This document shows positions 8,687 through 16,763 of a stretch of 64,000 bases of DNA, piece by piece. Position numbers and translations under genes: made by a program. Positions within the stretch are counted from its first letter, which is position 1; the number at the start of each line of letters is the position of its first letter. The stretch is taken from the NCBI RefSeq assembly GCF_027923555.1, contig NZ_AP025523.1, forward strand, positions 62,001 to 126,000, written 5' to 3'. The notes below the pieces were generated by a model. The model ran no database searches and was not told the DNA's origin. It saw only the letters and a list, made by a program, of their open reading frames with translations. This stretch comes from Vulcanimicrobium alpinum (GTDB taxonomy: Bacteria > Vulcanimicrobiota > Vulcanimicrobiia > Vulcanimicrobiales > Vulcanimicrobiaceae).

Positions 8687-9241
8687 ATGCTTCGCATGTC
8701 GGTCGCAATCGCGGTCGTCCTGGTCGTCTTGGCGGTCGCCGCGGTCGGCATCCGCCGCGCCTCGGCCCATCTTCAGCACGGTGCCGCGGCACCCGATTTC
8801 ACGCTGCAAGCCGCCAAGGGCGGGACGGTGGAGACCGTCGACTTGAAAGCCGCGCTGGCGAAGGGCCCGGTCGTGCTGTACTTCTTCCCCAAGTCGTTCA
8901 CGTCGGGCTGCACCGTCGAGGCGCATCTGTTCTCCGAGCACATCGCCGACTACCGGAAGCTCGGCGCCACCGTCATTGGCGTCAGCGGCGACGATCTCGA
9001 GACACAGAAAAAATTCTCCGCGCAGGAGTGCCGGTCGGCGTTTCTCGTCGCTTCCGACCCTGGGCTCAAGGTCGCCAAGGCCTACGATGCGGCGCTCGGC
9101 TTCGGCTTTGCCAACCGCACGTCGTACGTGATCGGGCAGGACGGCACCGTCGCGCTCGCCTACACGAATCTCGATCCCTCGCAGCACGTCGCGAAGACGC
9201 TCGACGCGGTGAAGAGCCTGCACGCGACCGCGGAGCGATGA
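8687..9241 (+). CDS. Membrane-anchored peroxiredoxin (BCP/AhpC-TSA family)
   Basis: ATG 8687 is preceded by GGAGG about 10 bases upstream. The 184-residue protein begins with a hydrophobic segment (MSVAIAVVLVVLAVAAVGI), then a peroxiredoxin fold starting at APDFTLQ. The peroxidatic Cys is in PKSFTSGC; a second Cys (QECRSAFLVASD) is placed where BCP-type enzymes carry the resolving Cys. It should reduce peroxides at the outer face of the membrane. It overlaps the PYP-like gene by 4 bases (ATGA), so the two are co-translated. Confidence 0.9.
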   Translation: MLRMSVAIAVVLVVLAVAAVGIRRASAHLQHGAAAPDFTLQAAKGGTVETVDLKAALAKGPVVLYFFPKSFTSGCTVEAHLFSEHIADYRKLGATVIGVSGDDLETQKKFSAQECRSAFLVASDPGLKVAKAYDAALGFGFANRTSYVIGQDGTVALAYTNLDPSQHVAKTLDAVKSLHATAER

Positions 9242-9618
9242 CGGGCGGCGACGAACGCCTGCTGCGGCTCGCCGACCTGCCGTACGAGCAGTTCGACGGG
9301 CTTCCGTTGGGCGCGATCGTCGTCGAGGGCGACGGCACGATCGTCGCCTACAACGACTACGAGTCGCGGATGGCGCACCGCGCGCGCGAGCAGGTGATCG
9401 GCCGCAACTTCTTTCACGACGTCGCGCCGTGCACCGCGGTCCAGGAATTCGAAGGCCGCTTCCACACGTTTTTCGCGGGCCGTGACAAGGAGCGCATCAG
9501 CGAGTCGTTCGCCTACCTGTTCCCCTTCCCGCACGGAACGGTCCACGTCGAGATCACCTTCGTCCGCCTCGCGACGGAGAAGCGCGTCTTGATCGCTGTC
9601 GAACGCGTTGTGCGCTGA
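9238..9618 (+). CDS. Photoactive yellow protein-like PAS protein
   Basis: This 126-residue single-domain PAS protein aligns without gaps across the chromophore region of Halorhodospira halophila PYP: GLPLGAIVVEGDGTIVAYN matches GLAFGAIQLDGDGNILQYN, and VIGRNFFHDVAPCT matches VIGKNFFKDVAPCT. Tyr38, Glu42, Arg48 and Cys65 correspond to PYP Tyr42, Glu46, Arg52 and chromophore-binding Cys69, all with the same offset of four; PYP Thr50 is Ala46 here. PYPs bind p-coumaric acid and sense blue light. Whether the chromophore is made or bound is unknown, and no tyrosine ammonia-lyase gene is in the window. It is coupled to a peroxiredoxin gene, suggesting a light or oxidative-stress link (inference). 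Confidence 0.85.
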   Translation: MTGGDERLLRLADLPYEQFDGLPLGAIVVEGDGTIVAYNDYESRMAHRAREQVIGRNFFHDVAPCTAVQEFEGRFHTFFAGRDKERISESFAYLFPFPHGTVHVEITFVRLATEKRVLIAVERVVR

Positions 9619-9634
9619 GCGCCGTCGCCGCGGG

Positions 9635-9660
9635 GCTTCGACAGGCTCAGCCTGACGGGG
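9635..9660. repeat. Dispersed hairpin repeat, copy 1 (between convergent genes)
   Basis: The sequence has the core TTCGACAGGCTCAGCCTGAC; CAGGC-TCA-GCCTG forms a 5-bp hairpin. It fills the 28-base space between the convergent PYP-like and YhaN-like genes, and the TCA of the loop is the complement of the TGA stop of the YhaN-like gene. Similar elements are at 42123-42148 and 48634-48660. Confidence 0.6.
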
Positions 9661-12064
9661 CTGCGAGGGCGCGGGCGGCGAGGTCGACGCGGTGGGCGCC
9701 GGCGCGTTCGGCTTCGCGCGCGAGTTCGTCGCTGGCGGTGAAGAGCACGATCTGCGCGTCGTGCGCGGCGTGCACGAGCAGCGGGAGGCAGCGTGCGATC
9801 CGTTCCGCGTCCCAGAACGCGAACGGATCGTCGAGGAGCAGCGGCGGCGTTTCGAGTCCTTCGGCGAACATCCGCGCCGTGGCGAGCCGCACCACCAGCG
9901 CGATCTGATCGGTCGTGCCGGCCGAGAGGTGCGCCAGGTCTTCGATCGCGCCGGTCTCCGGCACGCGCACGCGGATCGCGAGCGTCGCCGGATCGAGCCG
10001 GATCTCGCCGTAGCGCGCGCCGGTGATCGCGCCGACCGCTTCGGCGCTGTACTGCTCGAGCCGGCGTGCGAAGAGCCGGTGCGCTTCGTCCTTGCGCGTC
10101 TCGATCGTCGCGCGCGCGAGTTCGACCGCACGCCGGAACGCTTCGAGTTCGGCGATCCGCGCCTGCACGGCGGCGAGTTCTTCGTCGAGTTCGGCAACGT
10201 CGCGGACGGCGCGTTCGGCGTGCTGGAGTTGTCCCATCAGCGCGTGAACCCGCAGGTCGGCTTCGTGCGCGAGCGCTTCCGCTTCGGTACGCTGACGTTC
10301 GAGCCGGCGCATCGCGAGCTGATCGTCGCGCGGTGCCGGGTCGACGCCGGAGGCGACGAGCGCCTCGTACTCCGCCTGCAGCGCGAACTCGTCGTCGCCC
10401 TGCAGGATGTCGTCGCGGCGGACGGCGAGCATCGCCAGGCTGGCGTCGAGCCCGTCGCGCTTGCGCCGGCGCGCCGCGCGGCGTGTCGCGTGCTCGCGGC
10501 GTTCGTCGCGCGTCCCGCCGCCGTCGGGGGCCAGCGCGCCTGCGATCGCGTCGAAGCGCGCAGCCTCGCCGTCGGCGGCGCTGCGCGCGGTCGCGGCGCG
10601 CACTTCGGCCTTGCGCCGCGCCGTCTCGCGCCCGGCCAGCAGCAGATAACGCACGCGGCGGCGTGCGAGCTCGTCGACGCGGGTGATCCGCAGCGGCTCG
10701 AGGACGCGCGCGAGCGCCGCCGCGGTGCGCGCTTCTTCCGCCAGCGCGTCGTCGGCGAGCCGCTGCAGTGCGTCGGCGGAGCGGCGCCGCCGCGCGCGGC
10801 TGCGCGCGTTCGCAACCGCGGCGAAGCCGAGCACGGCGACGAACGCGGCGATCACCGCGGTCCACACCCACCAGTGCGCGATCGCGACACCGACATCGAC
10901 GGCGAACGCCGCAAGCGCCGCCGCGACGACCGCGCCGGCGGCCGGTCCGCCGCCGTCGCCCGCGCGGCGCGCCGCCGCCGCGTCGCTCGCCGCCGCTGCG
11001 GCCTTCGCGCGCGCGGCGTCGGCTTGGATTCCCGTCAGCCGCAGCGCCTCGAACGCATCGTCGTCGAACGTTCCCGCGTCGGCGCGCCGCGCCTCGAGCT
11101 CCTCGAGTTCTCCGGGTTGGGGCCGTTCGGCGATCAGATCGCGTTCGGCCGCCTCCGCGACGCTCTCCGCGGAACGCCACGAATAATACGCGTCATCGAG
11201 CGCGTGCAGGCGCTCGACGTCGAAGTCCGCGACGTCGTCGTACGCGGCGCGCGCTTGCTGGAGCCCGGCGAGTTCGTCGTGATGCTCGCGCAGTGCGGCG
11301 CTGCGCGCGCGCAGGTGCGCGGCGCGCAGCGCACGCACGTCGCGTTCGCATTGCGCCGCCGCGGCGAGCGCGTCGTCGCGCTCCGCGCGTGCCGCCGCGA
11401 TGCGGTCGCGCAGTTCCGCCAGGCTCTCGAGCGCAGCGCGGGCGTCGGCGGCTTCGCCGCGGCGCCGCTCTTCTTCGTCGCGAAGCGCGCGCAGCGGCGC
11501 GTTCTTGTGCGCGCGCTGCGTCCCGACGTGCTTGCGCACGGCGAGATCGAGCCGCGCGATCGCGCCGATCGCGGCGTCTTCTTTCGGCCCGCCGTCGAGC
11601 GCCTGCGCGAGTGCGGTCGAGACCGCGCCCGCCGCGTCGCCGTCGAGCGCGATCGCGCGCTGGCGCACGCACGCCGTCTGCATGAAGACCTCGAGCGGAA
11701 TACGCAGGTGCGCGTCGCCGGGGACGAGCGATCTGCCGGAGCCGACGCGCGCCGCCGCGTCGTTGCCGTCGGCGTCGTAGATGCGCACGCCCTTCGTGTC
11801 GCGATCGAACGCGCGATGAACTTCCCAGCGCGCACCGTCGGCGGTCTCGTAGCGCAGCACGGCAGCGAACGGCTCGCCGCGCCACGGCCGCCAACGTTCT
11901 TTCTCGCCGCGCTGCAGACCGTAGAGCGACGCGATGATCGCCGCCGCGAGCGTCGACTTGCCGGCTTCGTTGGGACCGCTCACCACATTGAGCCCGGGGG
12001 CGAACGTGACCTCGTGTCCGGCGAGCCGCCCGAACCCATCGATCCGTAGCGCGAGAAGTTTCAC
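9647..12064 (-). CDS. YhaN/SbcC-like AAA ATPase of a DNA repair nuclease complex
   Basis: The start GTG at 12064 overlaps the stop of the nuclease gene; the frame continues upstream only as a shadow. The 805-residue protein starts KLLALRIDGFGRLAGHEV, has Walker A GPNEAGKST near residue 35, long Ala/Arg/Glu-rich coiled-coil segments with a hydrophobic stretch in the middle (VVAAALAAFAVDVGVAIAHWWVW), and a C-terminal signature/Walker B (HLSAGTTDQIALVV, LLLDDPFAFWD). This is the SMC/Rad50-type ATPase layout of YhaN-like proteins. It forms an operon with the SbcD/YhaO-like phosphoesterase and probably a DNA-end-processing complex. Its stop codon lies inside a dispersed repeat. Confidence 0.85.
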   Translation of the reverse strand: MKLLALRIDGFGRLAGHEVTFAPGLNVVSGPNEAGKSTLAAAIIASLYGLQRGEKERWRPWRGEPFAAVLRYETADGARWEVHRAFDRDTKGVRIYDADGNDAAARVGSGRSLVPGDAHLRIPLEVFMQTACVRQRAIALDGDAAGAVSTALAQALDGGPKEDAAIGAIARLDLAVRKHVGTQRAHKNAPLRALRDEEERRRGEAADARAALESLAELRDRIAAARAERDDALAAAAQCERDVRALRAAHLRARSAALREHHDELAGLQQARAAYDDVADFDVERLHALDDAYYSWRSAESVAEAAERDLIAERPQPGELEELEARRADAGTFDDDAFEALRLTGIQADAARAKAAAAASDAAAARRAGDGGGPAAGAVVAAALAAFAVDVGVAIAHWWVWTAVIAAFVAVLGFAAVANARSRARRRRSADALQRLADDALAEEARTAAALARVLEPLRITRVDELARRRVRYLLLAGRETARRKAEVRAATARSAADGEAARFDAIAGALAPDGGGTRDERREHATRRAARRRKRDGLDASLAMLAVRRDDILQGDDEFALQAEYEALVASGVDPAPRDDQLAMRRLERQRTEAEALAHEADLRVHALMGQLQHAERAVRDVAELDEELAAVQARIAELEAFRRAVELARATIETRKDEAHRLFARRLEQYSAEAVGAITGARYGEIRLDPATLAIRVRVPETGAIEDLAHLSAGTTDQIALVVRLATARMFAEGLETPPLLLDDPFAFWDAERIARCLPLLVHAAHDAQIVLFTASDELAREAERAGAHRVDLAARALAAPSG

Positions 12065-13155
12065 GGGCCGATCTCCGCGCCGTCGAACGCCGCGACGACG
12101 CAGCGCAGCGCCGCGCGCGCGTCGGCGTCGCCGGCATCGGCGCGCGCGAGCAAGTCCGCGATCGCGCGGCCGCGCACGTTGGGCTGGTGCGCGAGCGCCG
12201 CGTAGTCGGCGGCGATCGTCTCGTCGATGAGTTCGAATCCGCCGAGCGCGCCGGCGACGCGTGCGGTCAGCAGGTCGCGGTCCAGACGCGTCCCGGCCGC
12301 GAGCGTTCCGCGCAGCCGCACCCGCACGCAGTCGTCCCGGCCCAAGCCCGCGAGCCGCGCTTCGAGCGCGGCGAGGATGGCGTGCTCGCTCTCTGCGTCC
12401 GCGAGCGTCACCTCGACGTCGCGCAGGGCGGTGCGCGCCAGTTCGACCGCTTCGATCGCGACCCGGGCGCCGTCGACGGTGACGACGAGCGCGCCGTGCG
12501 CGCCGCGCTCGCCGAACTTGATCGGCTCGGGCGATCCGGGATACGCGAGCCGGGGGACGCCGCCGTCGTCGACGACGGCACCGCCGTGGTAATGTCCGGC
12601 GAGCGCGCAGGTCGCGCCGGCGTCGCGAATCTCGGCGACCGTGAACGGTGCGGTCGCGCGCTTCCCGGGCGGACAGCGCTCTTCGTCGCTGCCGTGCACC
12701 AGCGCGATGCGCGCGCCGCTGCGTTCGAAGCGCGCGCCCGCGAACGGACGTCCCGGCTCGGCCGGCGCGTGGCCGAACCCGTACACCGTGAGATCCGGCG
12801 CGAGCGGATACGCCGACCACGCCGGCTCGGCGAAGACGTGGACGTTGGCCGGCAGGTCGTCGCGCGCGTACAGCGCGCGCGGCGAATACGGATCGTGGTT
12901 TCCCGGCGCGACGAGCACCGGACCGCCGAAACGCGCGAACTGCGCGCAGATGAAGCGCGCGGTTTGCGGGCCGGCGCGCTCGGCTTCGTAGAGATCGCCG
13001 CCGATCGTCAGCGCGTCGGCGCGCCGTTCGAGCGCGAGGTCGACGACGCGCGTGAACGCATCGGCGAGCGCGGCGCGTCGGCGCGTCCCGCCGCGCACGC
13101 CGGTGAAGACCGTCTCCAGGTGCACGTCGGCCGCGTGCACGATCGTGACGCTCAC
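12061..13155 (-). CDS. SbcD/YhaO-like metallophosphoesterase (DNA exonuclease)
   Basis: The 364-residue protein has the Mre11/SbcD metal-binding motifs in order: ADVHLE (N-terminus), GGDLYE, GNHDPY, HGSDEE and GHYHGG. The C-terminal half is the variable capping/ATPase-binding region. The GTG start is 1 base from the upstream acyl-CoA synthetase stop, and its end overlaps the ATPase gene by 4 bases. With the partner ATPase it should process double-strand DNA ends. The family is confident; the subtype (YhaO rather than SbcD) rests on the partner and on size. Confidence 0.88.
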   Translation of the reverse strand: MSVTIVHAADVHLETVFTGVRGGTRRRAALADAFTRVVDLALERRADALTIGGDLYEAERAGPQTARFICAQFARFGGPVLVAPGNHDPYSPRALYARDDLPANVHVFAEPAWSAYPLAPDLTVYGFGHAPAEPGRPFAGARFERSGARIALVHGSDEERCPPGKRATAPFTVAEIRDAGATCALAGHYHGGAVVDDGGVPRLAYPGSPEPIKFGERGAHGALVVTVDGARVAIEAVELARTALRDVEVTLADAESEHAILAALEARLAGLGRDDCVRVRLRGTLAAGTRLDRDLLTARVAGALGGFELIDETIAADYAALAHQPNVRGRAIADLLARADAGDADARAALRCVVAAFDGAEIGP

Positions 13156-13156
13156 G

Positions 13157-14632
13157 TCAGCGTTCGAGAAGGGTCCGCAGTTTCGGTTTTTCCACTTTCC
13201 CCATCGCGTTGCGCGGGAGCGCCTCGACCGGATAGAGCGCCTTGGGAACCTTGAAGCTGGCGAGGCGTTCGCGCAGTGTCGCCAGCGACGCGTCGGCGTC
13301 GAACGCGCCGTCGACTTCGAGAAACGCGACGGGGATCTCGCCGCGCGCCGGATCGGGCGCGCCGACGACCGCCGCCGCGAGCACGCCGGGGAGCCGGAGC
13401 AGTTCGGTTTCGACCTCGATCGGATAGACGTTGAAGCCGCCGCTGATCACCAGTTCCTTGAGCCGGCCGTTGATCGTGTAGCCGCGCTGGGGATCATACG
13501 TCGCGAGATCGCCGCTCTTGTACCAGCGGCGGTCCTGCGCGTCGCGAACGAACGCCGCCGCGCTCGCCTCGGGGTTGTTCCAGTACCCCGCGCAGACGTT
13601 GGGACCGTGCACGAGGATCTCGCCGGCCTCGCCCGCCGCGACGTCGTTCCCCTGCGGATCGGCGAGCCGCACGTCGACGTGCGGGAGCGGAAACCCGACC
13701 GTCCCTGCATAGCGCGGACCGTCATAGCGGTTGCTCAACGCGAAGCCGAACTCGGTCGAGCCGTACCGCTCGAGGATCGCGATCCCGAAGCGGCGCTCGA
13801 ACTCCTCGAACACCGGCGCCGGAAGCGCGGCCGAACCCGAGACGAACAGCCGCATCGCGTCGAACCGCGCAGCGGGCGCCGCGGATGCGAGCAGGCGCAC
13901 GTACATCGTGGGGACGCCGAAGAACATCGAGACCTCGCCGCCGGCGAGGATCGCGAGGACCGTCGGCGCGTCGAACCGCTCGCGCAGGATCGCGCGGCCG
14001 CCGGCGACGAGCGTCCCGTTGAGCCCCGCGCCCAACCCGTGCACGTGAAAGAGCGGAAGGGTGAGCAGCAGCGTGTCGGCGGCGGTCCAGCGCCAGGCCT
14101 CGACGACCTGCTCGCCGATCGCGGCGAGGTTGCCGTGCGTGAGCATCGCGCCTTTCGAGCGTCCGGTCGTCCCGCTCGTGTAGATGAGGATCGCAACCGC
14201 GTCGGCAGCGGGCTCCGGCGGGTCGGCGAGTTCGGGAGCGTTCGCGTCGCGCGCGATGCGCTCGATCTCGTGCAGGTCGATCAGCGTGCGGCCCGCGCGC
14301 GCGGCGAACGGCGCGCTCGCCTCGGAGACGCACACGGCGGCGGCGGCGGCGTCGTCGAGGACGTGCTCGAGATCGGAGGTCCGGTAGAGGACGTTGACCG
14401 GCACCACGATCGCGCCCGCGCGCAGTCCGCCCAGATATGCCAGCGCGAACCCCGGCCGGTTCTCGGCGTAGATCGCGACGCGGTCGCCTGCCGCGACGCC
14501 GGCGGCGCGCAAGCGGGCCGCGACCTGCAGCGACGCCGCGCGCAGGTCGGCATAGGTGAAGTCGTCGAGGGCGCGCGCACCGGGGCGCTCCGCCGCGTGG
14601 CGATCCAGCGCATCGAGGATCGAGCGAACCAT
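13157..14632 (-). CDS. AMP-forming acyl-CoA synthetase (malonyl-CoA synthetase MatB-like)
   Basis: The 491-residue ANL-family enzyme has the P-loop YTSGTTGRSKGA, the adenylate motif ERYGSTEFGF, YKSGDLA, the hinge GRLKELVISGGFNVYP and the C-terminal catalytic Lys in NAMGKVEK. It activates a carboxylic acid through an acyl-AMP to its CoA thioester. Patches such as LPLFHVHGLGAGLNGTL and MRLFVSGSAALP resemble MatB (malonate), but 4-coumarate or fatty-acid use cannot be excluded. It is upstream of and close-packed with the nuclease pair, and divergent from the branched-chain amino acid transport operon. Confidence 0.85.
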   Translation of the reverse strand: MVRSILDALDRHAAERPGARALDDFTYADLRAASLQVAARLRAAGVAAGDRVAIYAENRPGFALAYLGGLRAGAIVVPVNVLYRTSDLEHVLDDAAAAAVCVSEASAPFAARAGRTLIDLHEIERIARDANAPELADPPEPAADAVAILIYTSGTTGRSKGAMLTHGNLAAIGEQVVEAWRWTAADTLLLTLPLFHVHGLGAGLNGTLVAGGRAILRERFDAPTVLAILAGGEVSMFFGVPTMYVRLLASAAPAARFDAMRLFVSGSAALPAPVFEEFERRFGIAILERYGSTEFGFALSNRYDGPRYAGTVGFPLPHVDVRLADPQGNDVAAGEAGEILVHGPNVCAGYWNNPEASAAAFVRDAQDRRWYKSGDLATYDPQRGYTINGRLKELVISGGFNVYPIEVETELLRLPGVLAAAVVGAPDPARGEIPVAFLEVDGAFDADASLATLRERLASFKVPKALYPVEALPRNAMGKVEKPKLRTLLER

Positions 14633-14716
14633 CGCACGAGGTTTCGCCCGCGGGCGGGACTCCCCCGGTTCCGGAGGGTATCGTCCGCAGAACACTGCCG
14701 CCCCGGGGACCGCGCT

Positions 14717-15961
14717 ATGAAACGTTCCTTCTTCACTTTGGCTTGTGCCGCCGTCACGGCGGGGCTCGTTGCCGCCTCGACGCCGCTGCCTGCGCGCGCC
14801 GAGGCCGGCCCGAGCGACGTGGTCGTCGGCGCGGTCCTCCCGCTGACCGGCGAAGAGAGCCGCGTCGGAACGTACTTCAAAGCCGCCTACGAACTGGCGG
14901 TGAAGGAAGTCAACGACCGCGGCGGCCTGCAATTGCGTCAATACGGCCGCAAGGTCCCGGTCAAACTCGTCATCTACGACGACAAGACCGATCCGGCGAC
15001 GTCGCGCAACCTCTACGAGCGCCTCGCGGTGCAGGATCGCGTCGACGCGATGCTCGGCGGTTACTCGACCGATCTCGTACAAGCGCAGACGGTGGTGCCG
15101 CAGCAGCATCAAATCCCGTACGTCGGCGGCGGCGGCGCGGCGTCGGCGATCTACAAGCGCGGGTTCAAGACGATCTTCTCGCTGCTCGCGTCGATCGAGA
15201 ACCTCGCCTATTCCGAGTGCGACTTCATCGAAGAGATGCAGGCGCAGAAGAAACTGCCCAAACCGCTCAAGATGGCGGTCGTCTACGAGAACACCTCGCA
15301 CGGCCGCGACTTCGCGGCCGGCCTGCAAGCGCGCGCGAAGGCCAAGCCGCAGAATTTCCAGATCGTGATGAACGAGGCGTTCGACCTGCACGGCAAAGAT
15401 TTCACGCCGCTGCTGCAAAAGGTCAAGACCGCCAACGCGCAGGCGTTCATGTCGGACGCGCATCTCGACGACTACATCACGATGCAGCGCCAGTACGCGC
15501 AGGCCGGACTGCACCACGCGTACGTGACCTACGGCGCGCGCGGGCCCGAGAAGTCGGCGCGCGAGGCGCTCGGCAAGAACGCCGACTACATCGTTGCTGC
15601 GTCGTGGTGGAACCAGCTGATCCCCAACGCCGCCGTCAAAGCGTTCGACGACAAATGGGCGAAGGCGTATCCGAAGCTCAACGCCGAGTGGTACGCGGCG
15701 CTGCCGTACGAAACCGCGCGCACGCTGTTCATCGCGATGACGGAGACGGGCTCGGTCGACAAGGCGAAGGTCGTCGAGACCCTGCGTCACATCGACATTC
15801 GCGACACGGTGCTCCCCGGCGGGCACATCAAATTCGAAGCCGACGGGCAGATCAACGCACCGTTCGTCGTCACCCAGAACCTCCCCGACGGGCGGACCGT
15901 CATCGTGTATCCGCACGCCGAGAAGACCGGCGATGCGGTGCTGCCGGTCCCGAACCCCTGA
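14717..15961 (+). CDS. Branched-chain amino acid ABC transporter substrate-binding protein (LivJ/LivK type)
   Basis: The 414-residue exported protein has a signal peptide (SFFTLACAAVTAGLVAASTPLPARA) and the type-1 periplasmic binding fold: VVVGAVLPLTGEESRVGTYFKAAYELAVKEVNDRGG, with YGRKVPVKLVIYDDKTDP and GGYSTDLVQAQTVV. It collects the substrate for the LivH-M-G-F transporter encoded downstream. The ligand may be Leu/Ile/Val or another amphipathic small molecule, since the family is broad. A minus-strand dehalogenase gene separates it from livH. Confidence 0.88.
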   Translation: MKRSFFTLACAAVTAGLVAASTPLPARAEAGPSDVVVGAVLPLTGEESRVGTYFKAAYELAVKEVNDRGGLQLRQYGRKVPVKLVIYDDKTDPATSRNLYERLAVQDRVDAMLGGYSTDLVQAQTVVPQQHQIPYVGGGGAASAIYKRGFKTIFSLLASIENLAYSECDFIEEMQAQKKLPKPLKMAVVYENTSHGRDFAAGLQARAKAKPQNFQIVMNEAFDLHGKDFTPLLQKVKTANAQAFMSDAHLDDYITMQRQYAQAGLHHAYVTYGARGPEKSAREALGKNADYIVAASWWNQLIPNAAVKAFDDKWAKAYPKLNAEWYAALPYETARTLFIAMTETGSVDKAKVVETLRHIDIRDTVLPGGHIKFEADGQINAPFVVTQNLPDGRTVIVYPHAEKTGDAVLPVPNP

Positions 15962-15963
15962 GG

Positions 15964-16674
15964 CTACGCGTCCATGCGGTCCGCGAGCTCGCGCAGGTCG
16001 CGGACCGCGATGTCGACGCGATCGCCCGCGGTGAGGTCGGTCGACTGATTCGGCCCGTACTCGGTGGGGCGCGCGACGAACGCGGTCCGCATCCCGTGCG
16101 ATTTCGCCGCCGCGAGGTCGTCGTTGTGCGCGGCGCAGAGCATCACGCGGTCGGGCGTCGTCGCGAGCAGTTCGATCGCGCCCAAGTAGACTTCGGAGTC
16201 GCGTTTGTAATGGCGGAAGAGTTCGGCCGAGAAGAGGACGTCCATCGGCAGCGCCGCGCTGCGCGCGAGATCGGCGAGCAGACGGACGTTGCCGTTCGAG
16301 AGCGTGCCGACGATCCAGCGGACGCGCAGCCGCGCCAGCCCCGCGACCGTATCGGGCCACGGCCGCAGGCGATGCCAGCGGTCGACGCACCAGCCGCGGT
16401 CGTTCTCGTCGAGGGAGGCGTTGAAGCCGAACTTCCGGGCGAGGTCGTCGAACGAGTCGCGATGCAGCGCGTCCAGCGTTTTCCACGGCTCGTCCCTGCG
16501 CCGGACGCGATCCATCGAGGGCGCGTACGCGCCGCGCCACGCGTCGACGAAGGCGGCCCAGTCGACCGCGATCCCGCGTTCGCCCCCGAAGCGCGAGAGA
16601 TCGGCGATCAGGCTGGTGCGCCAATCGACGAGCGTGCCGAACGTATCGAAAAGGATCGCGTCCAGCTCGATCAT
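15964..16674 (-). CDS. Haloacid dehalogenase type II (HAD family)
   Basis: From ATG 16674 the 236-residue protein reads MIELDAILFDTFGTLVDWR, with the nucleophile Asp in FDTFGT. Other motifs are GTLSNGN (motif II Ser/Asn), HYKRDSEVY (Lys) and LCAAHNDDLAAAKSHGM (motif IV). These are hallmarks of L-2-haloacid dehalogenases, which hydrolyse 2-haloalkanoic acids to 2-hydroxy acids. The real substrate is unknown. It is the only gene on the minus strand inside the liv cluster; its stop is 3 bases from the livJ-type gene stop. Confidence 0.85.
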   Translation of the reverse strand: MIELDAILFDTFGTLVDWRTSLIADLSRFGGERGIAVDWAAFVDAWRGAYAPSMDRVRRRDEPWKTLDALHRDSFDDLARKFGFNASLDENDRGWCVDRWHRLRPWPDTVAGLARLRVRWIVGTLSNGNVRLLADLARSAALPMDVLFSAELFRHYKRDSEVYLGAIELLATTPDRVMLCAAHNDDLAAAKSHGMRTAFVARPTEYGPNQSTDLTAGDRVDIAVRDLRELADRMDA

Positions 16675-16763
16675 CGTTGCCTCCGCCGTCACGATAGCGC
16701 ACCGCGGCGCCGCCGTTTCGTAGCGGCGGCCACCATTCCGCCCCGCTCTCCGGGAGGTCCGCG

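Noticed and set aside
9692-12049. Long open frame of 785 codons antisense to the YhaN-like ATPase
   Set aside because: It is a Gly/Arg/Val-rich shadow without motifs; very high G+C yields long antisense frames. The minus-strand frame has complete ATPase motifs.
12225-12245. tRNA T-loop-like GTTCGAATCC
   Set aside because: It lies within the SbcD-like coding sequence; no acceptor stem or anticodon arm can be drawn around it.
13157-14632. 4-coumarate:CoA ligase to supply the PYP chromophore
   Set aside because: Motifs and patches resemble MatB at least as well, no tyrosine ammonia-lyase is near, and the gene is in another operon. Kept only as a remote possibility.
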